From positions 1-8,273 of the forward strand of contig JAUWKY010000086.1 in NCBI GenBank assembly GCA_030613915.1: 8,273 bases of DNA, given 5' to 3'. The translations under genes were made by a program, and so were the position numbers. The notes under the pieces were generated by a model. It did no database searches and had not been told where the DNA came from. It worked only from the letters and a program-made list of their open reading frames with translations. Origin of the DNA: Syntrophobacterales bacterium (GTDB lineage: Bacteria > Desulfobacterota > Syntrophobacteria > BM002). Shown here one piece after another: positions 1 through 5,909 of this stretch (position 1 is the first letter of the stretch; each line of letters opens with the position of its first letter).

Positions 1-89
1 ATCATATCACCAGCCTGGCCCCAGCCGTCTGGAAAAGATAAATACCGCCAGTAAGCTTTTCCTGCTGGTTCAAAACCCAAATCTTCCAT
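1..89 (-). CDS. Possible 5' end of an unidentified gene running off the left edge
   Basis: A minus-strand reading frame opens with ATG at 89-87 and stays open for 29 codons to the window edge. The peptide begins MEDLGFEPAGKAYWRYLSF and has an ordinary, protein-like composition. A perfect Shine-Dalgarno core GGAGGT (complement of 102-107) lies 12 bases upstream of the ATG, a little far but usable. Extending upstream in frame to another ATG at 149 gives a Cys/Arg-rich sequence unlike a protein and enters the repeat at 131-170, so 89 is the better start. No family is recognised from so short a piece. A plus-strand frame (2-217) is also open over the same bases, which weakens the call. If real, this gene is divergent from the PilZ gene and the repeat element sits between them. 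Confidence 0.35.
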   Translation of the reverse strand, partial: MEDLGFEPAGKAYWRYLSFPDGWGQAGDM

Positions 90-130
90 ATGAGACCGGG
101 TACCTCCAGGACGGGATTGACAAATCCATC

Positions 131-170
131 TGCGGTCGCAGCAGGCCATTCATGAAATATCCGGGCTTAA
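131..170 (+). repeat. Solo copy of a TTCATGAA-core dispersed repeat
   Basis: This 40-bp stretch matches 401-440 at 32 of 40 positions without gaps. The best-conserved parts are GGTCGCAGCA and AATATCCGGGCT. Its core 148-164 is also a perfect 17-bp inverted match to 255-271. The three copies within 310 bases show a repeat family and not a coding feature. This copy has the same orientation as the right end of the element at 251-440 and may be a solo end left by an earlier insertion or deletion. Confidence 0.7.
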
Positions 171-250
171 TTTCAAGCAAAGGAGCATTGAAGAATTATG
201 GCCAAGTTTTTGCATGATCACATACGCTATCAGGTGTCGAAATAGGCTTC

Positions 251-440
251 TAGACCGGATATTTCATGAATTGCTGTCGGCGAGACCACGAAGATTGGTG
301 TGCCACCGGGCTACCGTCCCGCGGGATTGGTTCCGAGGCGTACCTGAACGGTACGTCGCAGGGGCCGACACCCGAGGACGCCGGGAAGGACGGCCATATC
401 CGTGGTCGCAGCAAGTAGTTCATGGAATATCCGGGCTAAA
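251..440. mobile_element. MITE-like element with imperfect terminal inverted repeats
   Basis: The left end (251-290) and right end (401-440) are inverted relatives. They share CCGGATAT, the TTCATGAA-type core, TTGCTG paired with CAGCAA (271-276 and 409-414), and GACCACG paired with CGTGGTC (284-290 and 401-407), offset by small indels. The roughly 110-bp interior is GC-rich and can fold into several stem-loops. There is no transposase or convincing reading frame inside, so it would depend on an element elsewhere. A REP/BIME-type palindromic element or a structured RNA gene are alternatives. Target-site duplications are not obvious by eye. It lies directly upstream of the PilZ gene and could alter that gene's expression. 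Confidence 0.5.
297..395. other. Chain of stem-loops inside the repeat element
   Basis: Consecutive foldable structures are visible: GGTG/CACC (297-300 with 304-307); the palindrome CCCGCGGG (318-325); a stem of about 8 bp between 337-344 and 350-357, whose core is CGTACC/GGTACG around a five-base loop; and a nested hairpin in which GGCCG (363-367) pairs with CGGCC (391-395) and encloses CCCG (371-374) with CGGG (382-385). Such density suggests a folded nucleic acid, either the active form of a palindromic mobile element or a small RNA. The sequence shows no promoter that would favour the RNA reading, and there is no match to an RNA family I can name. Confidence 0.45.
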
Positions 441-476
441 AGACATGGAGCCGCTGAGAGGTGGAAAGAGATGTGA

Positions 477-483
477 AAGGAGA
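477..483 (+). promoter_or_regulatory. Ribosome binding site that decides the PilZ start
   Basis: AAGGAGA is placed seven bases before GTG 491. It supports the shorter protein over the upstream in-frame GTG codons at 461 and 473. Confidence 0.65.
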
Positions 484-490
484 TTGTAGC

Positions 491-853
491 GTGGAGACAT
501 TCGAGGTTGGCGAGCAGAACCGCTTGTCATTCAGGATAAAAGTTGACTGGCCTGTCACGCTAGAAACGAAAAGGGGATTGGTGGAGGGAAAAACAAAAGA
601 CATAAGTGCTGGAGGTGCCCATATACGTTGCACCCAGTATTTACAGCTAAATGAACCAGTCTATATGACCATCAAGGCCCCCGATATAGAGCCCATGAAA
701 GTGATCGCAATCGTGATATGGTCAGATAGCAAAGACAAGTCCAACCGGCCACGTGTTATCGGGGTTAAATTCACTGAAATATCGCTGGCAGACAGAAAGT
801 ATCTGGAGAAGGTTGCCCTGGAGGAATTCAAGGCCAAACTGCCCCGGTCATGA
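491..853 (+). CDS. PilZ domain protein (predicted c-di-GMP receptor)
   Basis: This is a stand-alone PilZ domain of 120 residues, predicted to bind cyclic di-GMP in the cytoplasm and pass the signal to a motility, adhesion or secretion partner. Both ligand motifs are present: RxxxR as R11-LSF-R15, and DxSxxG as D37-ISAG-G42, followed by the alternating beta strands of the PilZ barrel and a C-terminal helix (about residues 99-116). The length is typical for a single-domain member. I chose GTG 491 because AAGGAGA (477-483) lies seven bases upstream. Two earlier in-frame GTG codons (461, 473) would add up to ten residues but have no well-spaced ribosome site. It has no same-strand neighbour within a likely operon. 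The partner cannot be inferred from context. Confidence 0.85.
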   Translation: METFEVGEQNRLSFRIKVDWPVTLETKRGLVEGKTKDISAGGAHIRCTQYLQLNEPVYMTIKAPDIEPMKVIAIVIWSDSKDKSNRPRVIGVKFTEISLADRKYLEKVALEEFKAKLPRS

Positions 854-927
854 ATTGTGGCTTTTCTCTATAACTTCAACAACACTCAAGGTAAACCGGC
901 CTTCCCTCTTTGAATACTCAACTAGCC

Positions 928-1353
928 TCACTCCCCTGCTACGCACTCCTCGTAATGTAAGAGAAAACAGCGAAGGATGTCGGTTTCCGTCACCAGGCCC
1001 ACCAGACGATCACCCTCAACCACCGGCAGACAGCCGATCTTTTTCTCCAACATAATCCTCCCTGCCCCCTGGATATCCGTATCGGGCCCCACGGTGATTA
1101 CTTCCTTTACCATGGCATCCCTTATGGCAACGGACTTGAGATGCTCGCGCGTTTCAGCATAATCATGGCCCATCACTGAAGCCAGAGAGGCCTTAAACAG
1201 GTCGCGTTGGCTGATGATTCCCACCAGACGCTCTCCCTCCACAATAGGCAGATGCCGAATGCGTGCGAGGTTCATAATGTCACTGGCCAAAGACAACTCT
1301 TCGTCAACGTGCAAAGTTACCAATTCAGTTACCATAATTTTTCGAACATTCAT
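928..1353 (-). CDS. Tandem CBS-domain protein
   Basis: The 141-residue protein consists almost entirely of two CBS domains (about residues 1-56 and 76-130), the Bateman module that usually binds adenine nucleotides and senses energy state. Each repeat carries the typical signature: HLPIVEG then LVGIISQRD (S48-D51) in the first, and CLPVVEG then LVGLVTETD (T122-D125) in the second. The S/T-x-x-D motifs are the usual ribose/phosphate contacts. There is no fused catalytic or transport domain, so it is probably a soluble sensor acting on an unknown partner. I place the start at ATG 1353-1351 because GAGGGG lies about six bases upstream and the family begins this way. An in-frame ATG at 1488 would add 45 residues without CBS character. 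It converges with the PilZ gene across 74 bases that hold no clear terminator. Confidence 0.88.
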   Translation of the reverse strand: MNVRKIMVTELVTLHVDEELSLASDIMNLARIRHLPIVEGERLVGIISQRDLFKASLASVMGHDYAETREHLKSVAIRDAMVKEVITVGPDTDIQGAGRIMLEKKIGCLPVVEGDRLVGLVTETDILRCFLLHYEECVAGE

Positions 1354-1538
1354 CTGCGTCCCCTCGCAGGCTTGATAGTTAAATGCTGATAGAATTTTCC
1401 TGGGAGTCTCGAAAAAACCCCTACTTTTTATCATAACTACTGCAATAGCCGCTCCACTGTCAATTGGGATTTCATTATTAGCGCCCACCGCATAGCTTTA
1501 TTGGTCAGATCGTTAAATCCGTTAAAGTCATTAATTAG

Positions 1539-1559
1539 TAAACGGTAAACGGTAAACGG
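1539..1559. repeat. TAAACGG heptamer array, three exact units
   Basis: Three perfect copies of TAAACGG stand head to tail. Because seven is not a multiple of three, the three TAA triplets fall in all three reading frames. Confidence 0.9.
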
Positions 1560-1567
1560 TGAGCCTA

Positions 1568-1595
1568 GTTATTCGTTATTTGTTATCCGTTATCC
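1568..1595. repeat. GTTATYY heptamer array, four units
   Basis: The four consecutive units are GTTATTC, GTTATTT and two copies of GTTATCC; a partial unit, GTAAAAA, follows. It is nine bases after the TAAACGG array and has a different unit but the same 7-bp period. Confidence 0.85.
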
Positions 1596-1605
1596 GTAAA
1601 AACTC

Positions 1606-1626
1606 CGACTCTCGACTTTCGCCTTT
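1606..1626. repeat. CGACTYT heptamer array, three units
   Basis: Units CGACTCT, CGACTTT and CGCCTTT follow one another exactly at 7-bp spacing. It is short and degenerate, but lies among unmistakable arrays of the same period. Confidence 0.6.
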
Positions 1627-1630
1627 CCTT

Positions 1631-1742
1631 TGAGCTGTGAGCTGTCAGCCATGAGCTTCTAATATCTTCTGACCTCTGATCTCTGACCCCTGACCTCTGA
1701 TTTCTTACCTCATGCTCCATGCCCCATGCCCTATGCCTTCTT
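1631..1742. repeat. 112-bp run of sixteen in-phase 7-bp units with drifting sequence
   Basis: Sixteen 7-bp blocks run without a phase break. They begin with TGAGCTG twice (1631-1644), pass through CTTCTGA, CCTCTGA, TCTCTGA and CCCCTGA (1666-1700), and end as CCTCATG, CTCCATG, CCCCATG and CCCTATG (1708-1735). The unit changes gradually while the period holds, as expected if arrays grow by slippage and then diverge or if units are copied from several families in register. It ends 56 bases before the ATPase start codon. Confidence 0.85.
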
Positions 1743-1798
1743 GTTTACTTCAACCAACGGAGACGATATAGTAGGTACAATGAAGGAGAACGGTAGCT

Positions 1799-3130
1799 AT
1801 GGAAAACGGCAAATATCGACATACGCTCAGAGAACTCTACGATTTTATCCGATCACGACTTTACTTTAACCGTCCTGATCTCCAGGTAAGGGGAGAGCAA
1901 TTCAATTCCACCCTCCTCTTCACCCTTCTCACCGCCTTAACCGGGGGTAAAGCCCTTATCATCGGTGAGCCAGGTCTGGGGAAAACCACCGCTGCTGAAT
2001 ATGTTGGCTCCCTAATTTACCAACTGCCCGTAGGCACCGTCTGGGCCAGTGAGGTTGGCGGGCACCCCGAACAGACAGAGGAAAAAATCATCGGTAGACC
2101 TGACCTCGGCAAACTAAACCAGGGGCAGGAAGAAGTGATCTGGTCTCATTTCGTCCAGCTTCCCGTAAAAATCGTGGACGAGATCAACCGGCTGCCGGAG
2201 ACCAAACAGAGCATGATCCTGGATGGGGTGGATCGGGGCAATTGGGATTATCTCAACGAGATGATTTTCAACAGCGAATACTGCCTATTTGCCACGGCCA
2301 ATTATCAGGACCAAGGGACCAATACCATCATTGCACCTTTGCTGGACCGTTTTGATGTCATGGTCGAATCTCGACATCCGGGCCCCAGTTATGGTTTCAT
2401 GATCAGCCAGCGACAGGAAAAGGAAGAATTGCTGCGTCATCCGGATCTGGAAAGGGAACTTCAAGATGCCCTAAAAAAACGTTCCACACCTGAGGAAAAA
2501 GACTCCCAAATCGCCGCCATTGCCGAGGCATTCGGGGCCCACCTCGAGGAATCATTGCAGCTCCCCACCCTTGACCATACCAGCCGAACAAAGGTTCGAG
2601 AGCAAATCGCTTCCATAGACCTAGACCAGGACGCAAATGCCTATACGAGAATGCTGCTGGCTGAACTCTCCTTTTGCGACCGCCACGGGCAGAAACGATC
2701 CAACGAAGTGTGCGAAGAGGGCTGTCACTACACCGGTTATCTCTGCCACCGGCTGCGCAATTGCGCCTCCAACCGTTTACCCGTGTCTTTGTCAAACTAC
2801 GCCAAAGCGCTGGCCTGGTTTACTGAAGCGTCTACAGTTGGAATCGAAGAGATGCGTGCGGTTGGCCCCTATTGTCTGGCCCACAGGGCACAGTGGACAG
2901 ATACGCACCTTTCCCTGCTGCAAAAAGACCGGCGCAATGACCCTCTGCAAATCCACCTGGCCCGGGAAGCCATGAACGAAGTTTTTCAGCGATACAGCGA
3001 GCAGGCTGAACACGTGAAGGAGGCGCTGGCCACCGCGTATCGCATCTTTCAAGGGGAAGCCCTTGAGCCTGTGGCTGGCGACCATCCGATCTATGCTGAG
3101 ATTCAAAAGGATTTGAACCTGGAGGAGTAA
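1799..3130 (+). CDS. MoxR-type AAA+ ATPase with a cysteine-rich lid insertion
   Basis: This 443-residue protein is a MoxR-family AAA+ ATPase, a class that uses ATP hydrolysis to remodel or activate a partner, usually with a VWA protein. Visible motifs are Walker A GEPGLGKT (56-63), Walker B IVDEIN (125-130, D127/E128), sensor-1 ATAN (166-169) and an arginine-finger-like LLDRFD (R184). The lid (about 325-365, containing SNRLPVSLSNYAKALAWF and ending near AHR) follows an unusual segment with C293, C305, C309, C316 and C322 plus H296, H310 and H317, which could bind zinc or an Fe-S cluster. A helical tail (370-443) is longer than in compact MoxR proteins. The start at 1799 has AAGGAGA nine bases upstream. 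The stop abuts the next gene's start, so the two are translationally linked, and a VWA gene follows further on. The exact substrate is unknown. Confidence 0.85.
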   Translation: MENGKYRHTLRELYDFIRSRLYFNRPDLQVRGEQFNSTLLFTLLTALTGGKALIIGEPGLGKTTAAEYVGSLIYQLPVGTVWASEVGGHPEQTEEKIIGRPDLGKLNQGQEEVIWSHFVQLPVKIVDEINRLPETKQSMILDGVDRGNWDYLNEMIFNSEYCLFATANYQDQGTNTIIAPLLDRFDVMVESRHPGPSYGFMISQRQEKEELLRHPDLERELQDALKKRSTPEEKDSQIAAIAEAFGAHLEESLQLPTLDHTSRTKVREQIASIDLDQDANAYTRMLLAELSFCDRHGQKRSNEVCEEGCHYTGYLCHRLRNCASNRLPVSLSNYAKALAWFTEASTVGIEEMRAVGPYCLAHRAQWTDTHLSLLQKDRRNDPLQIHLAREAMNEVFQRYSEQAEHVKEALATAYRIFQGEALEPVAGDHPIYAEIQKDLNLEE

Positions 3131-3814
3131 GTGTTTAATCCATTTGAGGACTTTAAAGAGTTTCTCTCCAAGGTCAGGACTCTACCCCTGGACCGGCTGT
3201 CAGCTGCCCATGATCAGATCATGGCTGAGTTGACATCGGGCTATGGCAAATTAGTAGAACAGGAACTGAAGAGCCTGGTTTGGTTCGTGGAACATAACCG
3301 GGTGATCGAGGCGTATAATACAGCCACTGAAGTAACAAAGGACCTGAGCTATGATGCCCACAGCATCGAGGATTTCTGTTATGCGTTGGACAGCGGCGTT
3401 GACATCCCCTATCTTATTTCCGGGCCGGCGGGAATATACGTCGCTGCCCTGTGTAATCACGTTGCCGAAGAAAAAATAGTGCTCCGCCTCGGCGAGATGG
3501 AGCGAAGGTTACACTTTCTCGGCTATCGCCTCCCTTATGGCAAATCCCTCCGCATCGAAGGCGACACAGGCAACTTCACCGGCTCTGCTCTTCAGGGTGG
3601 CGATATTACCGTGACCGGCGCCACAGGTGATTGGACCGGCGCCGGGATGACAGAAGGCAAGATTTCCATCCATAAGAATTGCGGCCGCAATACCGGCGAA
3701 TGGATGCAAGGTGGAGAGATTTGGGTTGGCAGCCGCATCCGAGGGCTCGGCCGCATAACTTCCGGCCAGATTTATCAAGCTGGAGAGGTAGTGGTGGATA
3801 GCCTAATGGCCTGA
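3131..3814 (+). CDS. GXGXG-type beta-helix protein coupled to the ATPase
   Basis: The 227-residue protein starts at GTG 3131, directly after the ATPase stop codon. Its ribosome site GGAGG (3121-3125) lies in the last codons of the ATPase, pointing to translational coupling and a fixed ratio. The N-terminal two-thirds (1-135) is mostly helical and not recognised. Residues 141-223 form glycine-rich repeats of about 19 residues with G147, G166 and G185 in register and GG-D/E-I or EGKI strands, the pattern of the right-handed beta-helix seen at the C-terminus of glutamate synthase and in formylmethanofuran dehydrogenase subunit C. In those enzymes the domain is structural and not catalytic. There are no signal peptide or membrane segments. 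A scaffold or target for the neighbouring ATPase/VWA pair is a reasonable inference. The gene's 3' end merges into a short 8-bp repeat (GCCTAATG, GCCTGATG). Confidence 0.65.
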   Translation: MFNPFEDFKEFLSKVRTLPLDRLSAAHDQIMAELTSGYGKLVEQELKSLVWFVEHNRVIEAYNTATEVTKDLSYDAHSIEDFCYALDSGVDIPYLISGPAGIYVAALCNHVAEEKIVLRLGEMERRLHFLGYRLPYGKSLRIEGDTGNFTGSALQGGDITVTGATGDWTGAGMTEGKISIHKNCGRNTGEWMQGGEIWVGSRIRGLGRITSGQIYQAGEVVVDSLMA

Positions 3815-3830
3815 TGGCAGACGACAGAAA

Positions 3831-3844
3831 CTAGGCACTAGGCA
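3831..3844. repeat. CTAGGCA heptamer, two exact units
   Basis: There are two perfect adjacent copies. They are the first of several short arrays in the 307-base gap between the beta-helix and VWA genes; the gap contains no convincing gene. Confidence 0.6.
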
Positions 3845-3865
3845 CAACGAGATGATGCGGGGACC

Positions 3866-3889
3866 CGGAGAAACGGCGAGACGGAGATT
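3866..3889. repeat. CGGAGAAA-type array, three 8-bp units
   Basis: CGGAGAAA, CGGCGAGA and CGGAGATT are spaced exactly 8 bp apart. This is an exception to the 7-bp rule in the rest of the gap. Confidence 0.5.
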
Positions 3890-3892
3890 AGA

Positions 3893-3920
3893 GGTCAGAT
3901 TCCAGAATTCAGGTTCCAGC
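3893..3920. repeat. TTCCAGA-type heptamer array, four units
   Basis: GGTCAGA, TTCCAGA, ATTCAGG and TTCCAGC follow at 7-bp spacing around a common CAG core. The array is degenerate. Confidence 0.55.
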
Positions 3921-3936
3921 TTTTGTGTTTCTCTTT

Positions 3937-3964
3937 CCTGACACCTGACACCCGACACCTGAAA
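3937..3964. repeat. CCTGACA heptamer array, four units
   Basis: Units CCTGACA (twice), CCCGACA and CCTGAAA are in register. Positions 3934-3962 are a perfect 29-base inverted match to 7282-7310, including the variant third unit, so the two arrays share descent. Confidence 0.9.
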
Positions 3965-3982
3965 CCCTGAGATTCAGTACTT

Positions 3983-4010
3983 GGGATTTGGGATTGCGGA
4001 TTTCGAATTG
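3983..4010. repeat. GGGATTK/CGGATTT heptamer array, four units
   Basis: Units GGGATTT, GGGATTG, CGGATTT and CGAATTG are spaced by 7 bp. The stretch GGATTGCGGATT also occurs twice, in the same orientation, in the array at 5801-5842. Confidence 0.8.
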
Positions 4011-4033
4011 ACTAAGAACTCATTCGAGTTTCC

Positions 4034-4068
4034 AGCTGAGCGCTGACGGCTGAAAGCTGACAGCTCAA
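4034..4068. repeat. AGCTGAC heptamer array, five units
   Basis: AGCTGAG, CGCTGAC, GGCTGAA, AGCTGAC and AGCTCAA are in register. On the opposite strand it reads as the TGAGCTG/TCAGC family of 1631-1658. It ends 53 bases before the VWA start codon. Confidence 0.8.
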
Positions 4069-4121
4069 CTAAACCGACTAAACAGCAGTTTGGCAGCAGG
4101 CACAGAGCAGATAGATTTATC

Positions 4122-5708
4122 ATGGCACAGATAGACAAGCAGGATAATAACCCAGAACAGGCCGAGGACCTTGAGGAGCTGCTCAAACGACTTTGGCCCG
4201 AGGTTCGTCGTCGGCATCTCTACCCTGAAATTCCTCTGCCCCGGTTTGATGACAGCTCCTCGCCGGTGGCCATGGAAATCCGCAATAAGCAAATCATTCT
4301 AAATCTTGACTATATCAGAACCATGACCCGTTCGCTTCCAGCGGAAACAGTTCTGGAGGCACTGCTGGATCACGGTGTCAGCCATTATACCTGCTGTCCC
4401 TGGGACCTTTCCACCCATCTACGCCTTTATGCCCGAGCCAAGGAAATCCTTGGTGATAGGGACCTTGCCCGCAAAGCCACAGACCTTTTCATGGACGTAG
4501 TGGCCGACACCCATGCGGTGAAAGAAAGGCAAAGTTCTTTGCCGGAGCTCTACAGAAGTGGTGCCCAAACCCCAATGGAAGAGGTGATCTTCGCACTCTA
4601 CGAGAGAATCTGGGGACTGGACTTGGGCAGTAAGGGAGATCAGGAGACAGCAAATAGGCTTGTCACCATTCCCTATCTAGACAAGCGGAGATGGATGATG
4701 AGTCTCGCCCGCTTCATCCGCGGCATCCGTCCTCTGCTCGAGGACGACAATGGCAGTATTCCGGACGAACAAACACGCATGGGGAAACATGGATTCCAGC
4801 AGTACGCTCCCGAGGAGATCGAACGAGCCTTGCGGGAGTTTGCCAGAGAGGCCGGTTCACCCGAACAATTTGCGGAAGTTTTTGAGGATCTCCAGAGCGA
4901 GCTTGAGATCCCCGTGCAAAATACTTCCGAGGGCATGGGGTACGGTGCGGGAAATCCGGTTGATGCAAACCGACTCTATTACATGAAGTTGGCTGAAAAC
5001 TACGCTTTGCCCCTTTTGAAGATACCGATGAAGGGCTCAGGATACCTCCATCCCCACTCCCATCGACCATGGGAGGTCTGCCAGCCCTTCAAAGACTTGG
5101 ATCCATGGAGCAGCTTCGGAAAGTTTCTTCCCGGGATCACTCAAATCTGGGAAAGGCGAGAGGGGCAAATTTACGGCAGAAAGGAGAAAACACCTGATTG
5201 CTTAGTGATCATTGATTCTTCCGGCAGCATGGTGGATCCTCGCTCGCACCTGTCGTACGCGGTGTTGGGTGGAGGCTGTGCCGCGGACGGTTACCTGCGT
5301 CATGATGCCAGGGTGGCAGTTTACAACTTCAGTGACGCCCCTGCCGGCGGCAAGGAATATCTGCCCTTTACCCGCAGTCGCTCGCTCATCTACCAGGTCT
5401 TGTGTCGGTATTTCGGTGGGGGTACGGCTCTTGACCTCGAAGAGGTCACCAGTGTTGCCCAGGAGAGCGAAGCGGACATCTTCCTGATCACCGACATGCA
5501 GATCACCAACTTGGATCAAACTGTATCCCGGTTTGCTCGATTGAAAAACCGTGTGACTGCAGTCCATGTTGGCAAGAAGAGCGGTGCCCTGAGGTTCATA
5601 AAGGCCTCGGTGAAGAACCAAAACATCTCAGTTTTTGGGGTGAACGAAACCAACGATATCCCGCGAATCGTGCTCGGCAGCGTCCGTTCCTATTTGGCCT
5701 ATGATTGA
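4122..5708 (+). CDS. VWA (CoxE-like) protein with metallopeptidase-like N-terminal region
   Basis: The 528-residue cytoplasmic-type protein ends in a von Willebrand A domain (about 358-525) with an intact MIDAS: DSSGS (365-369), T435 in GGGTAL, and D458 in LITDMQ. Such domains bind a divalent metal and a protein ligand, and work with MoxR ATPases. The N-terminal half holds HGVSH (84-88) followed by CCPWD (91-95) and a helix with D125/D129; this layout resembles metallopeptidase-like domains fused to VWA, but the usual catalytic glutamate of HExxH is Gly85. Before the VWA domain, a His-rich stretch (H310, H312, H314) leads into WEVCQPFKDLDPW, a linker type common in CoxE-like proteins. No signal or membrane segments are seen. 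The start at 4122 has only a weak ribosome site and follows repeat arrays. It probably works with the ATPase at 1799. The substrate is unknown. Confidence 0.85.
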   Translation: MAQIDKQDNNPEQAEDLEELLKRLWPEVRRRHLYPEIPLPRFDDSSSPVAMEIRNKQIILNLDYIRTMTRSLPAETVLEALLDHGVSHYTCCPWDLSTHLRLYARAKEILGDRDLARKATDLFMDVVADTHAVKERQSSLPELYRSGAQTPMEEVIFALYERIWGLDLGSKGDQETANRLVTIPYLDKRRWMMSLARFIRGIRPLLEDDNGSIPDEQTRMGKHGFQQYAPEEIERALREFAREAGSPEQFAEVFEDLQSELEIPVQNTSEGMGYGAGNPVDANRLYYMKLAENYALPLLKIPMKGSGYLHPHSHRPWEVCQPFKDLDPWSSFGKFLPGITQIWERREGQIYGRKEKTPDCLVIIDSSGSMVDPRSHLSYAVLGGGCAADGYLRHDARVAVYNFSDAPAGGKEYLPFTRSRSLIYQVLCRYFGGGTALDLEEVTSVAQESEADIFLITDMQITNLDQTVSRFARLKNRVTAVHVGKKSGALRFIKASVKNQNISVFGVNETNDIPRIVLGSVRSYLAYD

Positions 5709-5730
5709 AGAACGGCATAGGGCAATGGTC

Positions 5731-5758
5731 AGCAGGCAGCAGGCAGATTGCAGTTGGC
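5731..5758. repeat. AGCAGGC heptamer array, four units
   Basis: AGCAGGC twice, then AGATTGC and AGTTGGC, at 7-bp spacing, 22 bases after the VWA stop. Just upstream, GGCATAGGGCA (5714-5724) is the exact inverse of 1727-1737 in the array before the ATPase. Confidence 0.75.
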
Positions 5759-5800
5759 AGAAGAAAAAAGACAAGAGCCAGAAGCCTGAGGGTAGAGGGT

Positions 5801-5842
5801 GGATTGCAGATTGTAGATTTCGGATTGCGGATTGCGGATTGA
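5801..5842. repeat. GGATTGC heptamer array, six units
   Basis: Six in-register units: GGATTGC, AGATTGT, AGATTTC, GGATTGC twice and GGATTGA. It belongs to the same family as 3983-4010. Confidence 0.9.
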
Positions 5843-5867
5843 AGAGATACTACATCCAATGAGCTCT

Positions 5868-5909
5868 TATCCAGTATCTAGCATCCAGTATCCAGCATCG
5901 AGCATTCAT
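5868..5909. repeat. YATCNAG heptamer array touching the phosphoesterase start codon
   Basis: Six units at exact 7-bp spacing: TATCCAG, TATCTAG, CATCCAG, TATCCAG, CATCGAG and CATTCAT. The last unit overlaps the first two bases of the ATG at 5908, so the array occupies the place where a ribosome binding site should be. Confidence 0.9.

Larger units (their letters stand above)
1354..1798. other. Gene-free region: CBS upstream DNA plus heptamer arrays
   Basis: No protein-like frame is seen in these 445 bases. Positions 1354-1500 are the AT-richer upstream region of the minus-strand CBS gene and should hold its promoter, though no well-spaced sigma-70 pair is evident. From about 1539 to 1742 the DNA is almost wholly made of successive 7-bp tandem arrays, listed separately. 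The last 56 bases (1743-1798) are unique sequence forming the leader of the ATPase gene, with AAGGAGA at 1783-1789. Confidence 0.7.

Noticed and set aside
49..70. Hairpin CCAGTA/TGCTGG
   Set aside because: The six-pair stem with a wobble is within chance expectation and has no U-run; it also lies in a possible coding region.
2..217. Plus-strand frame open from the left edge (71 codons)
   Set aside because: It runs into the repeat at 131-170 and resembles no protein; the minus-strand alternative has a perfect GGAGGT.
214..489. Plus-strand open frame of 91 codons across the repeat element
   Set aside because: It reads through inverted repeats and hairpins, has Arg-rich composition and no plausible start context.
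1430..1463. TTGACA (1463-1458) and TATGAT (1435-1430) on the minus strand as a CBS promoter
   Set aside because: The spacing is 22 bases, too long for a sigma-70 promoter. One of the two may still be used with another partner.
1539..1742. CRISPR array
   Set aside because: Units are 7 bp with no spacers; these are simple tandem repeats.
2403..2795. 130-codon minus-strand frame inside the ATPase gene
   Set aside because: It is a shadow frame with Arg/Gly/Trp-rich composition, opposite an unambiguous AAA+ protein.
5202..5621. 139-codon minus-strand frame inside the VWA gene
   Set aside because: It is a shadow of the VWA coding strand, which has intact MIDAS motifs.
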